From: DASXYG01 sp036502625
GTDB lineage: Bacteria; Actinomycetota; Actinomycetes; Streptosporangiales; Streptosporangiaceae
DNA length: 64,000 bases
Assembly: GCA_036502625.1 (NCBI GenBank)
Contig: DASXYG010000059.1
Span: 1 to 64,000 of the forward strand
Reading direction: 5' to 3'
This document shows positions 58,248-64,000 of the stretch, in pieces. The position numbers were made by a program, and so were the translations under genes. Within the stretch, counting starts at the first letter, position 1. Each line of letters opens with the position of its first letter. The notes beneath the pieces were generated by a model. That model saw only the letters and a list, made by a program, of their open reading frames with translations, was not told the DNA's origin and did no database searches.

Positions 58248-60347
58248 ATGGAACCCGATGCCGTCCTCGCCGGTCTCGACCCGGAGCAGCGCGCCGCCGC
58301 CGAGGCGGTGCGCGGCCCGGTGTGCATCCTGGCCGGGGCCGGAACGGGAAAGACCCGCGCGATCACGCACCGTATCGCGTACGCGACGCTCAGCGGTGTC
58401 ACCAAGCCGCAGGGCGTCCTCGCCGTCACGTTCACCACCCGCGCCGCCGGCGAGCTGCGCACCCGCCTCCGCGAGCTCGGCGCCCCCGGCGTCCAGGCGC
58501 GTACGTTCCACGCCGCCGCGCTCCGCCAGCTCAGCTACTTCTGGCCGCGCGTCGTCGGCGGCGGCCCGCCCCAGGTGATCGACAGCAAGGTCGCCCTGGT
58601 CGCCGAGGCCGCCCGCGGCGCCGGCCACGCGCTCGGCCGCCCCGAGCTGCGCGACCTCGCCGGCGAGATCGAGTGGTCGAAGGTCACCCAGACCCGCCCG
58701 TCCGACTACGCCGCCGCCGTCGAGAAGGCCCGCCGCACCCCGCCCATGCCGGCGTCCGACGTCGCGGCCATCTACGCCGCGTACGAAGAGCTCCGCCGCG
58801 ACCGCAACCTGCTCGACTTCGAGTCCATGCTCGAGCTGACCGCCGCCATGATCATCGAGCACCGCGACGTGGCGGCCGCCGTCCGCGACCAGTACCGCTA
58901 CTTCGTCGTCGACGAGTTCCAGGACGTCAACCCGCTCCAGAAGCTGCTGCTCGACGCCTGGCTCGGCGACCGCGACGACCTCTGCGTGGTCGGCGACCCG
59001 AACCAGACGATCTACTCCTTCACCGGCGCCACCCCGCAGTACCTCGTCAACTTCCCGGTGGAACACGCCGCGGCCACGGTCGTCCGCCTCGTCCGCGACT
59101 ACCGCTCGACCCCCCAGGTCGTCGCCCTCGCCAACGGCCTCGTCGCGGGCACGTCCGCCTCTCGCCGCCGCGACCACCTCGACCTCGTCGCGCAGCGCCC
59201 CGCCGGCCCCGCCCCGGCCTTCACCGAGCACGACGACGAGCCCGCCGAGGCCGACGCCGTCGCGAAACGCGCCCGCGAGCTGATCGACGACGGCGTGCCC
59301 GCCCGCGAGATCGCCGTCCTGTTCCGTACGAACGGCCAGTCCGAGGCGTATGAACAGTCCTTCGCCGACGCCGGCGTGCCGTACGTCGTACGCGGCGGCG
59401 AGCGGTTCTTCGACCGTCCCGAGGTGCGCCAGGCGACGACCCTGCTGCGCGGCGCCGCGAAGACCGCCGCCACCGATTCGCCGCTGGTCACCGAGGTGCG
59501 CGCGATCCTCAGCGGGCTCGGCCTCACCGACACCGCGCCGGAGGGCCGCGGCGCCGCGCGCGACCGCTGGGAGTCCCTGGCCGCGCTCAGCCAGCTCGCC
59601 GAGGACGTCGCCGCCGACGAACCCGGCGCCACCGTCGGCGACTTCGTCGACGAGCTCGACGCCCGCGCCTCCGCGCAGCACGCACCGCCCCTCGAAGGCG
59701 TCACGCTCGCGTCGCTGCACGCCGCGAAGGGCCTCGAATGGGACGCCGTGTTCCTCGTCGGCCTCGTCGAGGGCATGATGCCGATCGTCTACGCCGAGAC
59801 GCCCGAGCAGATCGAGGAGGAGCGGCGGCTGCTCTACGTCGGCGTCACCCGCGCCCGCGAGCGGCTCTCGCTGTCCTGGGCGCTGGCCCGCAGCCCCGGC
59901 GGCCGCCGCGGCCGGCGCCGCTCGCGCTTCCTCGACGGCCTCACCTCACGCGGCGGCGCCTCCACCGCGGCGGGCACGCCCGCGCCGTCACGTCCGCGTC
60001 CGCAGGTCGCCGGCCCGCAGCCGTGCCGGGTGTGCGGCAAGCCGATCATGTCGGCGGTGGAGCGCAAGCTCGGCCGCTGCTCCGGCTGCCCCGCCGAGCT
60101 CGACGAAGCGCTGTTCGACCGCCTGAAGGCGTGGCGGCTTGAGGTGTCCCAGGCGCAGAGCGTGCCCGCGTACGTCATCTTCACCGACGCCACGCTCCAG
60201 GCCATCGCCGAGGCGTCGCCGTCCGCCGAACCGGAGCTACGTAGGATCCCCGGTGTGGGCGGCGTCAAGATCCGCCGGTTCGGCTCCGCCGTGCTGGCGC
60301 TCTGCCGAGGGGAAGACCCGCCGCCGTCGCCGGGGGAGGAACCGTGA
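58248..60347 (+). CDS. uvrD2: UvrD2-type ATP-dependent DNA helicase with HRDC domain
   Basis: A 699-residue SF1A helicase like mycobacterial UvrD2. Walker A AGAGTGKTRAI, TFTTRAAGEL, VVDEFQDVNPLQ, GDPNQTIYSFTGA, HAAKGLEWDAV and YVGVTRARERL are helicase motifs. A tetracysteine hinge (CRVCGK, 18-19 residues later CSGC) and a C-terminal HRDC domain (AWRLEVSQAQSVPAYVIFTD) are diagnostic. Of three start codons, ATG 58248 has AAGGAG at the ideal 6-base spacing; ATG 58242 touches it. It overlaps tesB by 4 bp. Confidence 0.95.
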   Translation: MEPDAVLAGLDPEQRAAAEAVRGPVCILAGAGTGKTRAITHRIAYATLSGVTKPQGVLAVTFTTRAAGELRTRLRELGAPGVQARTFHAAALRQLSYFWPRVVGGGPPQVIDSKVALVAEAARGAGHALGRPELRDLAGEIEWSKVTQTRPSDYAAAVEKARRTPPMPASDVAAIYAAYEELRRDRNLLDFESMLELTAAMIIEHRDVAAAVRDQYRYFVVDEFQDVNPLQKLLLDAWLGDRDDLCVVGDPNQTIYSFTGATPQYLVNFPVEHAAATVVRLVRDYRSTPQVVALANGLVAGTSASRRRDHLDLVAQRPAGPAPAFTEHDDEPAEADAVAKRARELIDDGVPAREIAVLFRTNGQSEAYEQSFADAGVPYVVRGGERFFDRPEVRQATTLLRGAAKTAATDSPLVTEVRAILSGLGLTDTAPEGRGAARDRWESLAALSQLAEDVAADEPGATVGDFVDELDARASAQHAPPLEGVTLASLHAAKGLEWDAVFLVGLVEGMMPIVYAETPEQIEEERRLLYVGVTRARERLSLSWALARSPGGRRGRRRSRFLDGLTSRGGASTAAGTPAPSRPRPQVAGPQPCRVCGKPIMSAVERKLGRCSGCPAELDEALFDRLKAWRLEVSQAQSVPAYVIFTDATLQAIAEASPSAEPELRRIPGVGGVKIRRFGSAVLALCRGEDPPPSPGEEP

Positions 60348-61228
60348 CCGAGCCGCAGCCCGACCCGATCGCCGAGGTCGTCGACCTTCTCGACCTCGAG
60401 CGCATCGAGGCCGACATCTTCCGCGGCCGCAGCCCCGACGACTGGCGCCAGCGCGTCTTCGGCGGCCAGGTCGCCGGCCAGGCGCTCGTCGCCGCGGGCC
60501 GTACGGTCCCGTCCGAGCGCCCCGTCCACTCGCTGCACGCCTACTTCATCCGCCCCGGCGACCCGCGCGTGCCGATCGTCTACCAGGTCGACCGGGTGCG
60601 CGACGGCCGCTCGTTCACCACCCGCCGCGTCTCCGCCGTGCAACACGGCAAGACGATCTTCACGCTGTCGGCGTCGTTCCACATCGCCGAGCCCGGCCCG
60701 GCCCACCACACGCCCATGCCGGACGTCCCCGCGCCGGAGACCCTCCCGACGTACGAGGAGCGGCTCACCGAGGCGTTCGGCAAGCCCGTCCACGACCTCT
60801 ACCGCCCGGTCGACCTCCGGTTCGTCGGCCCGCTCAGCTTCGACGCCGCGAAGAACCCCGCGCTGGCCACCACCGACAACCTGGTGTGGCTGCGCGCGAA
60901 CGGCAAGCTGTCCGACGACCCGCTGCTCCACGTCTGCCTGATGACGTACGCCTCCGACATGACGCTGCTCGACTCCGTGCTCCTCGCGCACGGCCTGTCC
61001 TGGGAGAACGGCCAGGTCAGCGGCGCCAGCCTGGACCACGCCATGTGGTTCCACAAGCCGTTCCGCACCGACGAGTGGCTGCTCTACGCCCAGGAGAGCC
61101 CGGTCGCCGCCGGTGGCCGCGGCCTCGCGCGCGGTGAGGTCTTCACCGCCGACGGCGACCTCGTCGTGTCGGTCGTCCAGGAAGGGCTCATCCGGGTCGC
61201 CGACGCCGCCGGCGACGGGTCCGCGTGA
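60344..61228 (+). CDS. tesB: Acyl-CoA thioesterase II (TesB)
   Basis: A 294-residue double hot-dog thioesterase that frees fatty acids from acyl-CoA. QRVFGGQVAGQALVAAGRTV and HSLHAYFIRPGDP in the first half and ASDMTLLDSVL and SLDHAMWFHKPFRTDEW in the second are family hallmarks, with catalytic Asp in the LDHAMWFH segment. GTG 60344 overlaps the uvrD2 stop. The downstream gap holds the whiB7 promoter. Confidence 0.94.
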   Translation: MTEPQPDPIAEVVDLLDLERIEADIFRGRSPDDWRQRVFGGQVAGQALVAAGRTVPSERPVHSLHAYFIRPGDPRVPIVYQVDRVRDGRSFTTRRVSAVQHGKTIFTLSASFHIAEPGPAHHTPMPDVPAPETLPTYEERLTEAFGKPVHDLYRPVDLRFVGPLSFDAAKNPALATTDNLVWLRANGKLSDDPLLHVCLMTYASDMTLLDSVLLAHGLSWENGQVSGASLDHAMWFHKPFRTDEWLLYAQESPVAAGGRGLARGEVFTADGDLVVSVVQEGLIRVADAAGDGSA

Positions 61229-61257
61229 GCGACGAAAAAACCACGAAATCCCAGGTA

Positions 61258-61296
61258 GAAAAATAGTTGCCCTCTCCTGGGGGCGGGTCATACAGT
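61258..61296 (+). promoter_or_regulatory. WhiB7-type autoregulated promoter
   Basis: An A-rich patch gaaaaata (61258-61265) lies immediately upstream of -35 TTGCCC (61267-61272); an 18-base spacer leads to -10 TACAGT (61291-61296). An AT patch just upstream of the -35 is what WhiB7 AT-hook proteins recognise with SigA. Transcription would start near 61303, giving a leader of about 430 bases. Confidence 0.7.
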
Positions 61297-61376
61297 TCTG
61301 GAGTGCCTTTCGGGGCGCACAGGCCACACACCCCGGTGCTGACCGGTTCCGGGTGGAGATGGAAGGAGGTGGCCTC

Positions 61377-61622
61377 GTGAAGAACATCAGTCTCGTCGAG
61401 ACGCGAACCACGCCGGCTGCCTTCGCCGCTTCCGAAGTGCGTGCCTGCAAGCGCGATGCCATGGTCCCGAGCGCCCGTGTGCCGATGCCCAAGCGCATCG
61501 ACCCGGCGTACGCACCGGTTTCGCGCGAGCGCGCCGATGGCAACCAGCACACGTTCATGATCCAGGCCGGCGCCGCTGGTGCCGGTGCGTCGGGTCCGAG
61601 TCCCTGGGGGTGTCCGGTCTAA
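61377..61622 (+). CDS. Upstream leader ORF of whiB7
   Basis: An 81-residue translated-looking ORF in the whiB7 leader. GTG 61377 follows a strong AAGGAGGT (61363-61370) at 6 bases. The peptide begins VKNISLVETRTTP and ends GPSPWGCPV. It ends 22 bases before a 14-bp terminator hairpin. In known whiB7 (wblC) leaders, translation of an upstream ORF couples ribosome stalling by antibiotics to readthrough of such a terminator. It could act as an attenuator peptide rather than as a protein. Confidence 0.7.
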   Translation: MKNISLVETRTTPAAFAASEVRACKRDAMVPSARVPMPKRIDPAYAPVSRERADGNQHTFMIQAGAAGAGASGPSPWGCPV

Positions 61623-61637
61623 ACAGGCCGGAAGAGT

Positions 61638-61676
61638 CACCTCCAGGCCGCGGATCCGAAATCGGATCCGCGGCCT
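61638..61676 (+). terminator. Intrinsic attenuator between leader ORF and whiB7
   Basis: A perfect 14-bp stem (61645-61658 with 61663-61676, loop aaat) is followed by ttgcc. Just before it, CACCTCC (61638-61644) is exactly complementary to GGAGGTG at the leader ORF ribosome site (61365-61371), offering an alternative pairing. Confidence 0.8.
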
Positions 61677-61735
61677 TTGCCATTTCCAGGCGAACCAACG
61701 AAGACGCTGACCAGCCGGAATTTGGAGGATTGGGG

Positions 61736-62026
61736 GTGACACCGATGCCCATGACCATCACTGGGCCACCCGTCTGCACCGCTTTGTGGGAGAGCGAGCT
61801 CGAGCTTCCGTGCCGCACCGACCCGGAACTCTTCTTCGCCGAGACACCAGCGGACGTCGAACAGGCCAAGGCCATGTGCGGCGACTGCCCCGCGCGGCTC
61901 GCCTGCCTCGCCGGAGCCAAAGAGCGCCAGGAACCGTGGGGAGTATGGGGCGGCGAACTGTTCGCCCGCGGCGTGGTCGTGCCGCGCAAGCGGCCACGCG
62001 GACGCCCGCGCAAGAACGCGGCCTGA
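61736..62026 (+). CDS. whiB7: WhiB7, antibiotic-responsive transcription activator
   Basis: A 96-residue iron-sulfur regulator that binds SigA and switches on intrinsic antibiotic resistance genes and itself. Four Cys for the 4Fe-4S cluster: one in PPVCTALW and three in AMCGDCPARLAC. The turn EPWGVWGGE and the C-terminal AT-hook RGRPRK distinguish WhiB7 from other Wbl proteins. GTG 61736 is chosen because GGAGG sits 7 bases upstream; ATG 61745 and 61751 are alternatives. It is expressed behind a leader ORF and attenuator. Confidence 0.95.
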   Translation: MTPMPMTITGPPVCTALWESELELPCRTDPELFFAETPADVEQAKAMCGDCPARLACLAGAKERQEPWGVWGGELFARGVVVPRKRPRGRPRKNAA

Positions 62027-62093
62027 CCGGGCCCGATGCCCGACCAGCAGACCGAGCCCACCCATCGACCCACCGACCGACAGGAGGCGCCAC

Positions 62094-62309
62094 ATGACCG
62101 ACGCCCGCGGAACCCAGACGCACCGTACGACCGAACCGAGGAGCCGCACGCTCATGTTGATCAACGAACAAATCGCGCGGGCCCGAATACAGGAACGGCT
62201 CGCCGAAGCGGAACAGGAACGCGTCGCCCGACGCCTCATCGCGATCCGCCGCGCCCACCGCCGGGTAGAGCGCGCGACCGCACGCCTGCGCCGCCTCAAC
62301 ACGCTCTGA
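62094..62309 (+). CDS. Small basic helical protein downstream of whiB7
   Basis: A 71-residue protein. GGAGG six bases before ATG 62094 supports translation. Residues about 22-68 form one amphipathic, Arg/Ala/Glu-rich helix (INEQIARARIQERLAEAEQE, later RRAHRRVERATARLRRL), likely coiled-coil or nucleic-acid binding. No family recognised. It lies 67 bp after whiB7 and before a terminator, so it probably shares the whiB7 transcript and would be antibiotic-inducible. Confidence 0.65.
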   Translation: MTDARGTQTHRTTEPRSRTLMLINEQIARARIQERLAEAEQERVARRLIAIRRAHRRVERATARLRRLNTL

Positions 62310-62323
62310 CCGACCGCGTGAAA

Positions 62324-62354
62324 AACGCCCCGGGGCCACCGGCCCCGGGGCGTT
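62324..62354. terminator. Bidirectional terminator, U-run for the minus strand
   Basis: A perfect 14-bp stem (62324-62337 with 62341-62354), loop acc. The five A at 62321-62325 make a U-tract for minus-strand RNA from the kinase gene, while the plus side serves the whiB7 unit. Confidence 0.85.
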
Positions 62355-62370
62355 CCCGTACCCGGAGACC

Positions 62371-63714
62371 TCAGCCGGACGCGGTCTCGTCCTCGTCGGC
62401 GAACCCCGGCAGCCACCGCACCATCTCGCCGCGGAACGGCGCCTCCGCCTCCAACTGGCACAGCACACCCGTGCCCGCCAGCCACACCCGGTGGATCAGC
62501 ATGTACGACGGCGGGACGTTCACCATGCGGCCGATGTTGGACGGCTTCAGATCGGTCACCCGCGCCGCCTCGCGCCGCAGCCACTCCCGGCTGTAGCGGA
62601 ACGTCGGGGTGCTGATCGGCTCCGTCATCGGCAGCATGTAGTCGATCAGCGACTGCGGATCGACCTCCACGCCCTCGCGCAGGAAGTTCTCCGCGCGCAG
62701 CCCCTTCTCGACCGTCTCCGCGTCGCCGCTCAGCGTGATCCGCAGCAGCCGGCCCAGCGACGGCGGCAGCCCGTCCGGCAGGTGGTCCGTCGCGCCGAAG
62801 TCCATGACGCCGAGCCGCCCGTCATCCAGCAGCCGGAAGTTCCCCGGATGCGGGTCGGCGTGCAGCAGCCCGGCGCGCTCCGGACCGGAGAACAGGAACC
62901 GGGTGAACAGCAGCCCCGCGCGGTTGCGCTGCTCGGCCGTGCCCGACGCGATGATCTTCGACAGCGGTGTGCCGTCCATCCACTCGCTGACCAGCACGCC
63001 CTCGGACGTCGCGATCACCGGCGGCACGTAGATGTCCGGGTCGCCGGCGTACGCGTCGGCGAACGCCTGCTGCGACTCCGCCTCCAGGGCGTAGTCGAGC
63101 TCCTCGGTGACCCGCTCCTTCAGCTCCGCGATCAGCGGCTTGACGTCCAGCCCCGGCATCAGCACCGCGAACAGCCTGCCGATGCGGGCGAGCTGCGTGA
63201 AGTCGCTCATCAGCGCCCGCCCCGCCCCGGGGTACTGCACCTTCACCGCGACCGTACGGCCGTCGTGCCAGACGCCGCGGTGCACCTGCCCGATGGACGC
63301 GGCCGCGGCCGGCTTGTCGTCGAACTCGGTGAAGCTGGCGCGCCAGTCGGCGCCGAGTGACTCCGCCAGCGCGGCGTGCACGACACGGGCGGGCAGCGGC
63401 GGCGCGGCCTCCTGCAGGCGGGTGAGCGTGGCGCGGTACGGCGCGGCCAGCTCCGGCGGCAGCGCCGCCTCGAAGATCGACAGCCCCTGGCCGAGCTTCA
63501 TCGCCCCGCCCTTGAGCTCGCCGAGGACCTTGAAGATCTGCGTGGCCGTACGCTGCTGGATTTCCGAGGCGACCAGTTCCGCCGGCCGGCCGCCGAGCCG
63601 TTTCCCGATGCCGAGGGCGGTCCGTCCGGCGTAGCCGATCGGCAGGGCCGCGAGCTTCGCGGTGCGCGTCACGGCGCGACGGGGCAGGTCGCTGGCGCCA
63701 TCATTGTCCGGCAT
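62371..63714 (-). CDS. ABC1/AarF/UbiB-family atypical kinase
   Basis: A 447-residue protein of the ABC1 family, associated with quinone or lipid metabolism. LKGGAMKLGQGLS is the KxGQ motif, PAAAASIGQVH the Ala-rich nucleotide loop, VAVKVQYPG the Lys, ELDYALEAES an invariant block, LLHADPHPGNF the catalytic loop and LGVMDFGAT the DFG. ATG 63714 is chosen; an in-frame TTG at 63735 is possible. It is divergent from the partial gene at the window end, with 252 bp between. Confidence 0.9.
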   Translation of the reverse strand: MPDNDGASDLPRRAVTRTAKLAALPIGYAGRTALGIGKRLGGRPAELVASEIQQRTATQIFKVLGELKGGAMKLGQGLSIFEAALPPELAAPYRATLTRLQEAAPPLPARVVHAALAESLGADWRASFTEFDDKPAAAASIGQVHRGVWHDGRTVAVKVQYPGAGRALMSDFTQLARIGRLFAVLMPGLDVKPLIAELKERVTEELDYALEAESQQAFADAYAGDPDIYVPPVIATSEGVLVSEWMDGTPLSKIIASGTAEQRNRAGLLFTRFLFSGPERAGLLHADPHPGNFRLLDDGRLGVMDFGATDHLPDGLPPSLGRLLRITLSGDAETVEKGLRAENFLREGVEVDPQSLIDYMLPMTEPISTPTFRYSREWLRREAARVTDLKPSNIGRMVNVPPSYMLIHRVWLAGTGVLCQLEAEAPFRGEMVRWLPGFADEDETASG

Positions 63715-63756
63715 AAGTACTCGTTTACTCCACAAAACGGCTCGGGTCCACCGGCC

Positions 63757-63780
63757 GATCGCCCGCCGAGGCGGGCGATC
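63757..63780. other. 10-bp perfect hairpin in the kinase upstream region
   Basis: GATCGCCCGC (63757-63766) and GCGGGCGATC (63771-63780) with loop cgag. It lies 43 bases upstream of the kinase start and may be a leader RNA structure or operator. The rest of 63781-63954 shows no ORF; a smaller inverted repeat CCACGA/TCGTGG lies near 63877-63893. Confidence 0.5.
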
Positions 63781-63954
63781 TGGAACGACGATAGACCAGT
63801 GTGTGGGGAATCACAGTGGCCACCCCCGGGTTCGGCGCGTTCCGCGCGCGCACAGGGGATGAGCGCGGATCGCCCACGACCGATCGTGGCCAATTCCAGG
63901 CTATCTACCTGCGGCGACGACGAGCACCCCCTGTGGGGACCCGGTACGTTCGGC

Positions 63955-64000
63955 TACCGTGCGAGTGTGCCCCCCAAGCAGGACATCGAGGTTCGGAGGA
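63955..64000 (+). CDS. Start of a DUF45-like metallopeptidase gene (partial) with leaderless promoter
   Basis: GTG 63967 opens the reading frame VPPKQDIEVRR, cut by the window end. This N-terminus resembles the DUF45/YgjP zinc peptidase commonly found beside uvrD2 and ABC1 genes in actinobacteria; with 11 codons the call is tentative. TACCGT at 63955-63960 ends 6 bases before the GTG with no ribosome site, the pattern of a leaderless promoter. The coding part is 63967-64000. Confidence 0.5.

Noticed and set aside
1..64000. tRNA, rRNA or prophage genes
   Set aside because: No cloverleaf-like or rRNA-like segments, integrase, terminase or capsid-like proteins were seen when reading both strands; short RNAs could still be missed without a covariance search.

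Overview
The window is a very GC-rich stretch of an actinobacterial chromosome. The evidence is almost uniform high third-position GC, frequent GTG/TTG starts, WhiB7, mycoredoxin, a split NHEJ set (LigD-type polymerase, ATP-dependent ligase, Ku), an AdnA/AdnB-like helicase-nuclease pair, UvrD2 and DUF3107. The gene content and order resemble Streptosporangiales/Thermomonosporaceae (Actinomadura-like), but that rank is inference. No rRNA, tRNA, CRISPR array, prophage or transposase gene was seen, and most of the window looks like ordinary chromosome.

Layout. 1-901 is low-complexity, degenerate GC repeat with no credible gene. 902-6917 holds a small membrane protein, a GNAT acetyltransferase, a YfcE-type phosphoesterase broken by a 53-nt insertion, a DEAD-box RNA helicase that probably starts at CTG, a ferritin-like protein, a GlsB-type membrane protein and the DUF3107/TetR pair. 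7023-12185 is an NHEJ neighbourhood (LigD-type polymerase, ligase, Ku) interleaved with a VOC protein, a small HTH protein with a perfect palindromic operator, and a hydrolase. 12289-22137 carries a 1291-residue TPR membrane protein, a perfect 19-bp inverted repeat, a TetR-P450 operon with a 41-bp operator palindrome, moeZ and a polysaccharide deacetylase.

22143-29425 is a coherent uptake and catabolism block: a GntR regulator and S15/CocE-type hydrolase diverge from an amidohydrolase followed by a complete OpuC-type ABC importer. 29453-33769 has an alkyltransferase-like protein, a TetR/SDR pair with related operators, a PrsW-type protease and an XRE/DUF5753 regulator. 33789-41478 has a frameshifted luciferase-like oxidoreductase and the AdnA/AdnB-like genes, here divergent. 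41475-52150 is a run of accessory and housekeeping enzymes with a two-component system whose kinase has a duplicated membrane sensor. 52220-57782 encodes an M20 peptidase, NudC, a beta-lactamase-fold hydrolase, a GDPD and an ANTAR protein.

57805-64000 looks like a conserved core block: mycoredoxin, UvrD2, TesB, the whiB7 module (WhiB7-type promoter, 81-codon leader ORF, intrinsic attenuator, whiB7), an ABC1/UbiB kinase and the first 11 codons of what looks like a DUF45 metallopeptidase.

DNA repair is over-represented: NHEJ, AdnAB, UvrD2, an alkyltransferase-like protein and a Nudix enzyme. Two genes appear broken (2217-2764 and 33789-34693); sequencing error cannot be excluded for the second. 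All calls were made by eye from translations and motifs; no database search was run.
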